Origin: a virus
Virus record (IMG/VR): IMGVR_UViG_3300042514_001970
Span: 1-27,779 of that record
DNA: 27,779 bases
Direction: 5' to 3' (one strand)
Shown: piece after piece, positions 21,901-26,889 of the stretch
Position numbering within the stretch: the stretch's first letter is position 1
Layout: the number at the start of each line of letters is the position of its first letter
Position numbers and translations under genes: made by a program
Notes under the pieces: model-generated
Database searches by the model: none
The model's input: the letters and a program-made list of their open reading frames with translations, nothing else
What the model was told of the DNA's origin: nothing

Positions 21901-22857
21901 TTCTGGCTGAGCATCGACAAGCTCTTGATATTTTTTTCCAGACGAAAGACTGGACGGCCTATCTGGGGATTCCATGTTGGACGTAGCCGGTACTGCTTTT
22001 GAAAATGCTCGACCATCCTCGCTCAACGCATCACTGTGCTGAAGGTCCAACTCAGGGAAAGTTTCCCTATGTGTATTGAACATCTCTGCTGCGAGACCAC
22101 GTCTTTGGTGTTTGGGTCTTGTGTTGATTTGAAAAACTTCAGTTCGACTGCCGCCACCGGGCGACCATACTTGCATGGCCGACATGGTTTTTATGGTCTT
22201 ATCGTTGTCGAGCATGAACCTCAGAACATCCCTGTCGTCGATATCCTCCGGACCCAATGGAGATGGCTTATCGTTGAAGGGGTTCGCTCCAAGTTTGTTG
22301 AATCTCTCGACTAAAACGTCGCGTGCTTTGTTGAAATCTGATTCAAGATAGATGCCAATATCAAAGTCATTCCTAATGACTAGCCTGTATTCGGTGTCTT
22401 TGCTTTTGATTTTTTTGGCAGCAACCACTGGACCATAGTCGTAACGCTCTAACGGCGACAGTTGCTCCAATCCACTGGATAGCTTCTTGGCAACTTCTGT
22501 CTCGGTTCTTTTCGCTGTTTGTCTTTGCGCTTGAGGCTTTGGTTTTGATGCGGGCTCCGTATTCCCCATCCCCACCCATACCGGCTTCTTGGTTCCTTCG
22601 TCAGCCCAGCCGTCTCCATCGACGTCCCTTCGCGAGCCCGTTGGGTTTCGTGTGCCTGGCTTGCCGCCGGTAGGTATTTCGACCCCTCGACCACCGCCCC
22701 TGCCTCTTCGCCTCTGGCCGATAGTGGGTCTGTTTGTGGCTCTGGAGCCCAAATAGCGCCCCAGCCGACCGAGGGCGGCCTTTTCTTCGGTGTTTGAATC
22801 TACACCGCGACGCGTTTCCTCAAAGGGGATGTGGAACTCATTGTTATCTACAGACAT
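12940..22857 (-). CDS. Giant multidomain polyvalent protein / polyprotein (3305 aa) with repeated LSSG junctions
   Basis: 3305 residues, over a third of the window. Domains in order: Arg/Gly-rich start with a DxDxDG loop (78-83); GNAT-like (about 130-300); second GNAT-like (about 490-560); unknown (665-1136); HD..GH domain (1434-1439); HEYGH zincin (1821); R..E ADP-ribosyltransferase (2135, 2321); 87-residue module; DEDDh exonuclease (2509-2689); unknown; Cys-His-Asp domain (3205, 3244, 3259). [L/F]SSG occurs at residues 126, 304, 665, 1137, 1553, 2010, 2374, 2461, 2753, 2760 and 3167, between these units. This resembles the polyvalent proteins that phages inject with their DNA. ATG 22857 lacks a Shine-Dalgarno; an extended -10 TATTAT ends 8 bases upstream. 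No frameshift is seen. Confidence 0.9.
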   Translation of the reverse strand: MSVDNNEFHIPFEETRRGVDSNTEEKAALGRLGRYLGSRATNRPTIGQRRRGRGGGRGVEIPTGGKPGTRNPTGSRRDVDGDGWADEGTKKPVWVGMGNTEPASKPKPQAQRQTAKRTETEVAKKLSSGLEQLSPLERYDYGPVVAAKKIKSKDTEYRLVIRNDFDIGIYLESDFNKARDVLVERFNKLGANPFNDKPSPLGPEDIDDRDVLRFMLDNDKTIKTMSAMQVWSPGGGSRTEVFQINTRPKHQRRGLAAEMFNTHRETFPELDLQHSDALSEDGRAFSKAVPATSNMESPDRPSSLSSGKKYQELVDAQPELTEEKLRQIDELNELLKSDLLDSADSYSEDTDVFGTGIDILNDSPERAAQRKRVHDLLREIFSGEIELEEDIIVTATNGEKINLGKTVVVDVAESFEALGWQVEIDEVSEEDIQLVQDQTFEPFLSADSTGIGLAARFQFKLTPTADAAERLTAAGVPDEMIWDEMMSVGPGTQGEVQFGRSARMLSYFPGDKPTATMQHETFFLNSESQGHGIGSAFNARNEKIYEAIGQLKIFAAGTSNTEESIGATHWPRNGFTWAGEPGKQTFLGTIAEALDDTEQNWFSPEEKSRISSLIRKNPDTGLFETDSTPENLLKFQRATELFKEKELSILYVREVSKRKTPAGALSSGRIGTVKTEPVEMMRSTEFPKLGTKLIDSGGTPDPTSSQKQYMEFPVYEIDGKKFAFGNTDLGRFQPEFNTEDIEIVPLNPYAIVGLPKTSTEGQEWALKMFHAIQAVSLLDDIEAGRVGNRKVGLVAALTYAAKRGDKPALEELERLAKIGEELLVNNRRDFVSAAKVYNEQMWDVDGTYWDDTPNMQVVLGPTRTNEYGDTVRTTRALGIDDMFLVHQTSYKPQYDDDGNIILKPTGDFIPIDPNTGEQLLDPISGKPVAMPDRDSIHMTLNHMVKGHMWRNEPTESTSVIIVPLRDVLDANPGSLDNLFVVDTFLTPKPGEGLVIPMKKGKVVEGSGKELKESVHEALLEVGKLHNGHPEYITPTLLGGESFSETPNADDRVGVVALQDIPKEYPEYAEGVVGSPHADHPSVRLAEFDNFYVNSASSRMAAYDYGRLSPNAKLRIYDSNSDKYSSARIETIYEDSGFSSGRVQRRTPKSGANLADAFDEPREVTQEEATRMGSSREVLTSKRVAERIIKKIEEKTGTELTTNQKNTIENTIPGLLDEIAEKTLLDVEVSDAFSETGEQLLSSIAIDIASDGIPFVSADPIPQLAEQIPDKRDWSTVELPKRDDVLSILDEALKDTLIFKNNVWLDTDGNIVARKIDKDGSSSLEFESEEARTRFPLLEMIAPLGFVIAGDKLSLPRLQQDTLPKPYIEAWKKHSEFMVELSRRAGKLMGDEGLFVQGSRRIHNSSTYIRGYIGGITDPSKFNMGLTGKALQDSHDLFGHLGTGRGFDRHGEWANDLAMMSIIDHPDSPLTPKEKLAVKHLHYLLYSANRIKEGRNDEAKDTTGIVQRINRARTILDVAYQDVGDTRTSTPRVYAGDFGSVIKKLDAASTTKGLSSGRKSIYEADPEDVELALAYDALGMSNRLASGRERPRILARPILRRPTIEPGRRAVKGYGKPDASGNEVRRNSNKWLAGMTPEEISRVIIPSSQAEHFEMWADDMAGGSWRTNSKEREFLQKYYDELRANKNSLDIDYSPENVKATQELVEGMLKSSPQMLWMFENFGSPMIVSFTREAMEGFEVSPEMKERLELSRQQRGAEKSQFISGLSSPAFGLIGLAPRALIDRESMTTNEKGVYPINLDPARIPQPRDAHVDRSLHGVVMHEYGHWLHYRAAWDSEANGKSRKEKSFYGSGDIGDPRYVAALEVADEYMNPDADDEAIKIWSEFIDLTERSAEEMFGANRDKALTATSYGNVNKREAIAEAFVAIMHPNKDMPKLALSKKLRDDVYALAGVDPSNLPWAARTDGRPTIQLSSNAETRVAPDGERSVMSRIFDVVRTGEGRTSTPSRKESLSSGKKPHTPKWKSVEDIIDYAAVGALPDHDQQQKEQVMSESVRDWEEWMPCRQIRMASYELAGIKDYSDRDPNIDETRGFWGDAMRFDATVSPEARTEQARYIMANIVDSLLNKGKYDRQPYLYRAMTFSSPEEAKQFFDAMQVGAQVDIPLIAFVDKGPSPSGGHFLTKFGTDALLVLEDFPGAYKAEGTFEPLFNSTDESDTLYNINEFAESILAGVERGEIDEENIEFDTEFANRLIKLVEDYRESRDPSERRRLKTEMGEALEETGNESINLEWEGEPLPEDHEGYYEALYYHESLYDESSNRSPREHISGGRLEVISVEPDPAGLYKEVVTLRQVGAFDPQEKGALVLKTDGQARSAALSSGNRNNSYNLVAIETDDSTPDMLESLKEKLGDALVSHETSTVDLGARGQTNVRKKHTFTISSEKLRNTHAHNYATNRSFMAQIQELSSGAKPPQYPRKPTMGAFIGSADSEFDGITNWEDFKSAIADKEIVFIDYETTGLKFDKFNESAGNGSPTQIGAVKMKNGEVIARFNVFVNPGMPMSEWEKWSQDNLKDGDGNPITDAYLADKPSIAEAHRQLVEFMGDTELMGMQNAVFDNEVLEDALKESGIEWRPKGIIDTKEISDMVLPKWSETNPDAPFRVNKDGTKSPSNSLGDITKYLGVDLGDKHHNADADAEATAKVLQAIVDGAIENNWPADVLDKGKRRDKESKTQIKFEKAVSEFEDAKRKFIEDSEQESLSSGGDTLSSGSTILSQWMDVTASDSFGKSGSELRNTFGRADLERLQKVLQDEQSALSKTIDEWQKTGVWNGETNGVALPRTKNPKSGITRNISAEESSGMGDKDTLSSTFNGYLSQIEKQLDHVNERLINLDRMENDGDIAHVNAVSIADLPNFAALAERGKKIRESRGSWEDREWSLTKDDPDAMWLIHTGAPILEGGVLDPSFTLPKGGDGTYLRQGMDTQRLNETTRNSIISLYEEAESNFNAYQLALKEYDETGVWDGPKLAQNTRVPGRDRDRKEYQTYVAGQDDERINPEYLRDIARGYIDNGRRVMARYEYAYPLAKAGKEHLSYNHASFGPSRGYVRNAFPTSKTYLVRVPEREVVEGFPSQEYQIFEARTPIASFEVPNQFNVPNMTEVEDASIALFEQAAQKHLSSGATDDNGGRLLRSMQLHDDEFEKKYNQKVPNGDGDCFSEAIEQARDLAETYESMKIAHGYPLGTGGDAEGLRFPHAWNEFMRDGVEWVRDYSNGNEVEIPKAVYYAIGNIAEQDVSVFSLEEAEKSMSENGHYGPW
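12943..13359 (-). other. Giant protein segment 11 (res 3167-3305): Cys-His-Asp (transglutaminase/papain-like) domain
   Basis: NGDGDCFSEAIEQA (Cys3205), RFPHAWNEF (His3244) and VRDYSNG (Asp3259) appear in the order and spacing of transglutaminase-like or papain-like cysteine enzymes. It is the last segment, ending GHYGPW. A cysteine peptidase is the simplest reading. Confidence 0.55.
13360..14601 (-). other. Giant protein segment 10 (res 2753-3166): coiled-coil and LIHTG domain
   Basis: Starts with a double junction, LSSGGDTLSSGS. A helical, Gln/Glu/Lys-rich part follows (LERLQKVLQDEQSALSKTID), then MWLIHTGAPILEGGVLDPSF (His2943), and TYLVRVPEREVVEG further on. LIHTG recalls the LVHQT of segment 4, so the two may share a fold. 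Confidence 0.4.
14602..15477 (-). other. Giant protein segment 9 (res 2461-2752): DnaQ-like 3'-5' exonuclease
   Basis: All exonuclease motifs are present: IVFIDYETTGLKF (Asp2509, Glu2511), MGMQNAVFDNEVLEDAL, and HHNADADAEATAKVL (His2684, Asp2689), the DEDDh type. It is followed by a charged helix up to LSSG 2753. Probably an active nuclease. Confidence 0.85.
15478..15738 (-). other. Giant protein segment 8 (res 2374-2460): 87-residue module
   Basis: A small module between two LSSG junctions: NSYNLVAIETDDSTPDMLES, a strand-rich middle and SEKLRNTHAHNYATNRSFM. Unrecognised. Its compact size and clean borders make it a good test of the junction idea. Confidence 0.5.
15739..16830 (-). other. Giant protein segment 7 (res 2010-2373): ADP-ribosyltransferase
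   Basis: PYLYRAMTF gives the NAD-binding Arg2135. IPLIAFVDKGPSPSGGHFL occupies the place of the S-T-S strand, DALLVLEDFPG follows, and REHISGGRLEVISV gives the catalytic Glu2321. This R..S..E order fits the cholera-toxin/C3-like mono-ADP-ribosyltransferases found in phage head proteins. Confidence 0.65.
16831..18201 (-). other. Giant protein segment 6 (res 1553-2009): zinc metallopeptidase
   Basis: GVVMHEYGHWLHYRA contains the zincin HExxH motif (His1821, Glu1822, His1825), and a downstream NKREAIAEAFVAIMHP supplies the third ligand (Glu1916 or Glu1920). This is the layout of metallopeptidase domains in phage polyvalent proteins. A degenerate LASG lies at residue 1583. Confidence 0.75.
18202..19449 (-). 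other. Giant protein segment 5 (res 1137-1552): HD..GH metal-site-like domain
   Basis: The core is DSHDLFGHLGTGRGFDRHGE, with His1434-Asp1435, Gly1438-His1439 and a later His-Gly-Glu. The HDxxGH...F..xGE pattern recalls domains associated with large phage polyvalent proteins. Metal binding is likely; the reaction is unknown. Confidence 0.5.
19450..20865 (-). other. Giant protein segment 4 (res 665-1136): unknown domain with VHQT
   Basis: Unrecognised. Landmarks are MFLVHQTSYKP (His886), DSIHMTLNHMVKGHMWR with three His, and STSVIIVPLRDVLDAN. The His-rich core suggests an enzyme with a nucleotide or metal site; FLVHQT resembles the first strand of some ADP-ribosyltransferase-like toxins, as a weak analogy. 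Confidence 0.4.
20866..21948 (-). other. Giant protein segment 3 (res 304-664): second GNAT-like domain
   Basis: An acidic helical start is followed by a GNAT-like core: ETFFLNSESQGHGIGSAFNA (His531) is the acetyl-CoA loop region, and ATHWPRNGFTW a later strand and aromatic motif. The rest of the segment is unrecognised. Confidence 0.5.
21949..22482 (-). other. Giant protein segment 2 (res 126-303): GNAT-like domain
   Basis: TRPKHQRRGLAAEMF near residues 247-261 is the acetyl-CoA pyrophosphate loop (Arg253-Gly254-x-Ala256), followed by LDLQHSDALSEDGRAFSKAV, the typical end of phage GNAT-like domains. The predicted role is acetyl transfer to an unknown host target. Confidence 0.65.
22483..22857 (-). 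other. Giant protein segment 1 (res 1-125): basic leader with DxDxDG loop
   Basis: Low-complexity Arg/Gly/Lys-rich leader (GQRRRGRGGGRG), then DVDGDGWADEGT with Asp78, Asp80 and Asp82, an EF-hand or dockerin-like calcium loop. It ends at the first LSSG (res 126). It could serve as a packaging or targeting signal. Confidence 0.6.
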
Positions 22858-22865
22858 TTAATTAA

Positions 22866-22874
22866 ATAATACCA
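22866..22874 (-). promoter_or_regulatory. Extended -10 promoter TGG-TATTAT of the giant gene
   Basis: On the minus strand TGG (22872-22874) precedes TATTAT (22866-22871), which ends 8 bases before ATG 22857. No -35 and no Shine-Dalgarno are visible. A near-leaderless mRNA for the giant gene is implied, in addition to read-through from upstream. Confidence 0.45.
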
Positions 22875-22885
22875 TTGTAAATAAC

Positions 22886-23212
22886 CTAGGATTTGAGGCG
22901 AGCGCCGCATTTGGTGCATATTTTTGCCCACGGGTAGAAGCGCATCATGTTCAGCGGGTGTTCACACTCCAGAAGACGCTTGGCCTCTGAATTGAGGGTA
23001 TTCCGTATCCACGCAGAAAGAGTTACCTGTTCGAGCGTTGCGGCCTCTTTCCATCTATTTCGTTCATAATCGTTGGTTCTGATTAAAACCTGCTTATCCG
23101 CAGGGCCATCAGCAGCATTGATTAACGGGGAGACCGTTGGCGTTATTGTTTCTGCCACTTTGTCCATTGCCGCACGAATATTGTCTTCTTCTGGGTTACT
23201 GTCCTGGGTCAT
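22886..23212 (-). CDS. Ribbon-helix-helix-like protein with C-terminal zinc ribbon (108 aa)
   Basis: About 108 residues from ATG 23212; a TTG at 23221 would add three. An acidic N-terminus is followed by KQVLIRTNDYERNRWKEAAT and LEQVTLSAWIRNTLNSEAKR, a strand-helix-helix layout like RHH or MobC-type proteins. The C-terminus has CEHP and CTKCG, a zinc ribbon. A DNA-binding regulator or a packaging/relaxosome-type accessory is possible. It overlaps the upstream gene by 17 bases and lies directly before the giant gene. Confidence 0.65.
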   Translation of the reverse strand: MTQDSNPEEDNIRAAMDKVAETITPTVSPLINAADGPADKQVLIRTNDYERNRWKEAATLEQVTLSAWIRNTLNSEAKRLLECEHPLNMMRFYPWAKICTKCGARLKS

Positions 23213-23864
23213 TGTTGTCAAAATCCCTGTAAATCGGCCTGTCTTCTAAATCCGATACTACTTCAGCATCGATAATGCCGTCGTCAGGTTTTTGATTTTT
23301 TGCAAGAATAGATGAAACTGTTTCCGCAGGTAGAACGCCTGCTATACCCATGAGTTCTAGTAGTTTTCTGGCTTCTGATTCAGCGTCAAAGCCGGAAGCA
23401 GGCATGATTACACCAGGCTGTCCGGCAATGGTTGCCCTAATTGTAGAGTTGATATTTGCGTCAACATTTACATTAACATTTGTCTGCTCCATGCCGAGTA
23501 GTTTTGTTCTTCGGTCCATGATTGATAGGACCTGTTGAATTGCCTTGAGGTCTGGCTCGACCTGCACTTCTGTTCCGTCGTCCATTGAGACACGTCTATG
23601 TTGTGTCATTGGCCAAATTGCTTGCTGGAGATTATCTAGCCGTTCGAGCTCCATTCTCAGAATTTCTGGATACGCAAGAATGGCCTCCTTGTTCATTTTT
23701 TCTAATTGACGCTGAACTGAGCGTGCTACCGACTGAGTAGATATGCCGAATCGTCGGGCTATCTCATTAACAGAAGTTCCGGCTTGCCTCATCTTGAAGA
23801 TGCGCATATCGCGCTCGTGGAGGAACTCTTTAGTAGTAATTGGTTTTGATTTTTCGTCGCTCAC
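23196..23864 (-). CDS. HTH DNA-binding protein, possible terminase small subunit
   Basis: 222 residues. A helix-turn-helix (RQAGTSVNEIARRFGISTQS) occupies residues about 25-50. Then come LRMELERLDNLQQAIWP and DLKAIQQVLSIMDRRTKLLG, a helical pattern common in small terminase subunits. The tail is acidic (DAEVVSDLEDRP). It could bind pac or cos DNA; a replication regulator is the alternative because the primase is next door. ATGA overlap with the primase gene. Confidence 0.6.
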   Translation of the reverse strand: MSDEKSKPITTKEFLHERDMRIFKMRQAGTSVNEIARRFGISTQSVARSVQRQLEKMNKEAILAYPEILRMELERLDNLQQAIWPMTQHRRVSMDDGTEVQVEPDLKAIQQVLSIMDRRTKLLGMEQTNVNVNVDANINSTIRATIAGQPGVIMPASGFDAESEARKLLELMGIAGVLPAETVSSILAKNQKPDDGIIDAEVVSDLEDRPIYRDFDNNDPGQ

Positions 23865-25705
23865 GTTACAGCCTTAGACCAGTCAATGACCTCAAACGGG
23901 AATTTGACGCCTCTCTTTATTTTAGTCGGCCATTGGCGCTCGTCACGTGCACCACGGAAATGACGGACATCGTAAACATATGCGCCGAGAGCTGTTGGGT
24001 CTGGCTGAAGGGATATGCCAAATTCCGGCCACCTCGACCACACGGCAGAACCAAATGGCCGCAGGTCCCTGCTGGTCATGCTTGTGCCAAGTGGGGCGTG
24101 GTGCTCAATCCATAGCGCACATTTATAAACAGTCCTAATGGTGTCTAGATATTTTGCTACTTCTAGGGCGATTGATTCAGAGGTCCGCCCGCCTGGGTCA
24201 AGGAAAGCCTTATATAGCGGGCCAATGACTAGTAAGTCAGGACGCACCCTGTCTAGGGCCTCTTCAAGTGATGCCCTATCGCTTGCCTTGAGCAGGTCCA
24301 TTCCGGACGGCCTGGTCAATAGTTCTGCATTTAGTCTAGTCACTCGGCCAGAAGCCATTGCCTGCATAGCAATTGAGTGACCAGTACGTCTAATAATTCT
24401 GTCTGGGTTTTCTAGGTCGAGGGTGAGCGTCTTTATGGCTGGCATGGGCTGAAAAGAGAACGGGTGGATTCCTGCAGCGCAGAGGAGCGCCACTTGTCGG
24501 GCGAGCATTGTCTTACCAACACCCTCAGCGGCCACGACTATGACACGCTCGCTTCTCTCAAGAAGTCCTGGTATGACCCAATCGTAGGTGTCTCCATCAG
24601 TCTCTTTAAGGAAATCATTCCAGTGAACTAGGCGGCCAGTATCAAGCGAAAAGGAGACGGTGGCTGTGGCCAATATGAGATTGCTTTTAGCAATTTTTTG
24701 CTTAACATTGAGGTCGTCCCTTTCTATTAATTCCTTTAGCTTCTGTAGGGCAAGGTCCTCTGGCGACAAATCCTCATTAATTTTTATTCCCGTTAGTTCA
24801 ACTTCCGTAAACCCATTTTCTGAAACTGAATAATCATTGAGCACGGGAGGCGCTTCGTAGGCGACCAAATCATCAATTGACATTCCAGCAGAAAGGTGGT
24901 CGGTTATGTCCTTGTGGGATGGACATATCCAAACCTGAGCGTCACAACCAGCGTCAATTAATTTCTCACAAACATTAAGCGCATGCTTGATACCAACTTC
25001 GTCATTGTCTGCGACTATTTCAACAACGCTCCCACTCAAGGGTTCGGTGTGTATCTCGAGCCATTTACCAGCCCCACCTGGCATCGTCGTTGCAACGAAA
25101 CCTGCCTCAATTAGTGTGTCTGCATCCTTCTCCCCCTCGACCACCCATATGGTTGCATCAAATGCTCGCGCTGAGATAACTCCAGGGAGGTTGTATAGGA
25201 CTTTCGGGACATCACCTAAGCTGTATTCCCATCCACTCTTGCCGTCGGGCTTGCGCTGACTGAAAGATTTCTTTCCGTCTTCATCTATGTAGCGGAGTTT
25301 TTGAAAAAGAAGTAGACCATTCTCGTCCGTGTAGTCATAGGTATTGGTCAAGGTGAGTTTCTTGGGTGGTCGGGAAATTTTTTCACTCAAATCTTTTGTT
25401 TCTCTATTCTTTGCGGCTGGAAGTTGTCGCGTCTCCTGTTTAAAAGGCCTGTCATATTCGTCTTTTTTCGGCATCAAGTCAGAAACACTAATGCCAACAG
25501 ACTGGCATATGTCGTCAACGTTGCATGACATGCCACGATGACAGGTGACAAGGACACGACCGTCCGCCCCTTGTCCCACGGATAGGGATGGATTTGAATC
25601 ATCATTTCTACACGGACAGCGCGCAATCCAGCCAGAGCCAGCCTTACGCACGCCATCCAAGAGTCCTAGAAAGTTTTCTGTTTCTGGCGATGGAATAGTA
25701 GGCAT
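23861..25705 (-). CDS. Primase-helicase: zinc finger, TOPRIM and RecA-like ATPase
   Basis: 614 residues. An N-terminal primase zinc finger (Cys30, Cys55 and Cys61 with RCPCRNDDSNPSLSV and TCHRGMSC), a TOPRIM domain (about 185-275: IWVVEGEKDADTL, VVEIVADNDEVGIKHA), and a RecA/RepA-like ATPase with Walker A AAEGVGKT (Lys398), LTLDLENP and LLVIGPLYKAF as Walker B region. It should make primers and unwind DNA at the phage fork, as in T7 gp4-type enzymes, with SSB as partner. The gene overlaps the HTH gene by 4 bases and follows WhiB by 18. Confidence 0.9.
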   Translation of the reverse strand: MPTIPSPETENFLGLLDGVRKAGSGWIARCPCRNDDSNPSLSVGQGADGRVLVTCHRGMSCNVDDICQSVGISVSDLMPKKDEYDRPFKQETRQLPAAKNRETKDLSEKISRPPKKLTLTNTYDYTDENGLLLFQKLRYIDEDGKKSFSQRKPDGKSGWEYSLGDVPKVLYNLPGVISARAFDATIWVVEGEKDADTLIEAGFVATTMPGGAGKWLEIHTEPLSGSVVEIVADNDEVGIKHALNVCEKLIDAGCDAQVWICPSHKDITDHLSAGMSIDDLVAYEAPPVLNDYSVSENGFTEVELTGIKINEDLSPEDLALQKLKELIERDDLNVKQKIAKSNLILATATVSFSLDTGRLVHWNDFLKETDGDTYDWVIPGLLERSERVIVVAAEGVGKTMLARQVALLCAAGIHPFSFQPMPAIKTLTLDLENPDRIIRRTGHSIAMQAMASGRVTRLNAELLTRPSGMDLLKASDRASLEEALDRVRPDLLVIGPLYKAFLDPGGRTSESIALEVAKYLDTIRTVYKCALWIEHHAPLGTSMTSRDLRPFGSAVWSRWPEFGISLQPDPTALGAYVYDVRHFRGARDERQWPTKIKRGVKFPFEVIDWSKAVT

Positions 25706-25723
25706 TGGCTAATCGCTCTTTTT

Positions 25724-26047
25724 CTAATGAGGTAGGAGTATGTTGAATGGTATCTTAGGTACGGGGACGATGTTCATTTGTCTCCGCATTCTATGACGCT
25801 CGCGCTCGGATGTCCCTCCCCAAATACCAAACATCTCATGATAGAGAGCATACGAGAGGCATTCAATTTTAATTTCGCACGTTCCGCATATTTGTTTAGC
25901 AATTTGAGTATCTGCTCTGGCCTGTCTGTAATTTTCAGAAAACTGACCAGGCTGAGATTTGTCAGCCATAGGGAACCATATATTTGGATTATGTCCCGTG
26001 CATTTTCCGCCTCGCGGCATTACGTCCACCCTACTGACTGATTCCAA
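25724..26047 (-). CDS. whiB: WhiB-like iron-sulfur transcription regulator
   Basis: 107 residues from TTG 26047. Four Cys bind a 4Fe-4S cluster: Cys16, then CGTCEIKIEC (Cys54, Cys57, Cys63). GIWGG (74-78) is the WhiB turn, followed by a basic helix SERERHRMRR for DNA. WhiB proteins bind the sigma-factor region 4 and redirect transcription; they are confined to Actinobacteria and their phages, which is the best host clue here. The TTG start is supported by GGAGG five bases upstream; an ATG at 26020 would remove part of the N-terminus. Confidence 0.93.
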   Translation of the reverse strand: MESVSRVDVMPRGGKCTGHNPNIWFPMADKSQPGQFSENYRQARADTQIAKQICGTCEIKIECLSYALYHEMFGIWGGTSERERHRMRRQMNIVPVPKIPFNILLPH

Positions 26048-26073
26048 TTGAACCTCCGTTGTATGGGCGAGAG

Positions 26074-26487
26074 CTAAATTCCCCCCGCAATGCGAACTAT
26101 GTCGCGTGCAGAAAGATACACGACTGCGCTGCGAATCACAAGCAAACCAGCAACATCTTCTGAAGAAATATCCACTGCCTCCATTGGTACGCCAATACGT
26201 GCAGCAATTGCAGCTCTGGTTTTTTCAATGCGCGTTTCTTCTGCAGCTAGATTGTCGTCATAAAAAACATTTTGAACTAAAGGCGCAGACATTTTTTTAA
26301 TCTCAACATCTTGTTCTTCCGCCCTAAGGCACCACATGCATGCTATTTCATCAGATGTTGCGGCTCTTTTGCGTACGTCGATATGACCACATTCAAGTTT
26401 GTGATGATAAACAAGATGACCCCACCTACCGGTCTTCTCGATAGATGTTATTTTTTTACGTGGGGCTCTGCGTCTTTCTGTTGTCAT
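26074..26487 (-). CDS. Zinc-binding hypothetical protein (137 aa)
   Basis: 137 residues. The N-terminal half has HHKLECGHIDVRKR and later CMWCLR, a Cys-x-His...CxxC zinc site. The C-terminal half is helical with EDVAGLLVIRSAVVYLSARD. A basic start (TTERRRAPRKKITS). Unrecognised; it may be a DNA- or RNA-binding adaptor next to WhiB. The start codon is 23 bases after the H1-like gene's stop, same direction. Confidence 0.65.
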   Translation of the reverse strand: MTTERRRAPRKKITSIEKTGRWGHLVYHHKLECGHIDVRKRAATSDEIACMWCLRAEEQDVEIKKMSAPLVQNVFYDDNLAAEETRIEKTRAAIAARIGVPMEAVDISSEDVAGLLVIRSAVVYLSARDIVRIAGGI

Positions 26488-26510
26488 TATGAAAGATGCA
26501 ACTCGCGCAG

Positions 26511-26831
26511 TTATTTAGCGCGACGACTAAAGAACTTACGGAACCAAGTCTGTAAAATTCCAACCTTGCCATTTACTTTTACATTCGGATTTGCGGCAAT
26601 AAAATCGTCGGCCCATTCAATGACCTCATCGCGAAGCTCATCCAAGATATCGAATTGAACTTCGGGCTGCTTCTCCGCGGCCTTCTTCACAGGAGCCTTC
26701 TTGGCAGCGGCCTTCTTCACCGGGGACTTCTTGGCGGCGGCCTTCTTGGGGGCGGTTTTCTTTGCAGGAGCCTTTTTAACGGCGGCCTTCTTGGGGGTCT
26801 TTGTTTGGTTCTTTTTGATGCTTTCAGTCAT
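26511..26831 (-). CDS. Histone H1-like lysine/alanine-rich protein
   Basis: 106 residues. Residues about 8-55 are tandem KKAA/PAKK/PVKK repeats, like the tails of H1 or of mycobacterial HupB. Residues about 57-100 form a folded part (FDILDELRDEVIEWADDFIA, VGILQTWFRKFF). It probably binds DNA in a charge-driven way and may protect or compact phage DNA, or compete with host nucleoid proteins. First gene of the leftward array, divergent from the 26890 gene. Confidence 0.75.
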   Translation of the reverse strand: MTESIKKNQTKTPKKAAVKKAPAKKTAPKKAAAKKSPVKKAAAKKAPVKKAAEKQPEVQFDILDELRDEVIEWADDFIAANPNVKVNGKVGILQTWFRKFFSRRAK

Positions 26832-26889
26832 GATGCAACCTTAGCGCATGAGTGTGTCGGCCGTTGCAAAAGCGGTTTATTTGTTTACC

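Noticed and set aside
12940-22857. A CRISPR array or DNA-level repeat as explanation of the LSSG copies
   Set aside because: The DNA around each copy differs and synonymous codons vary, so the conservation is in the protein.
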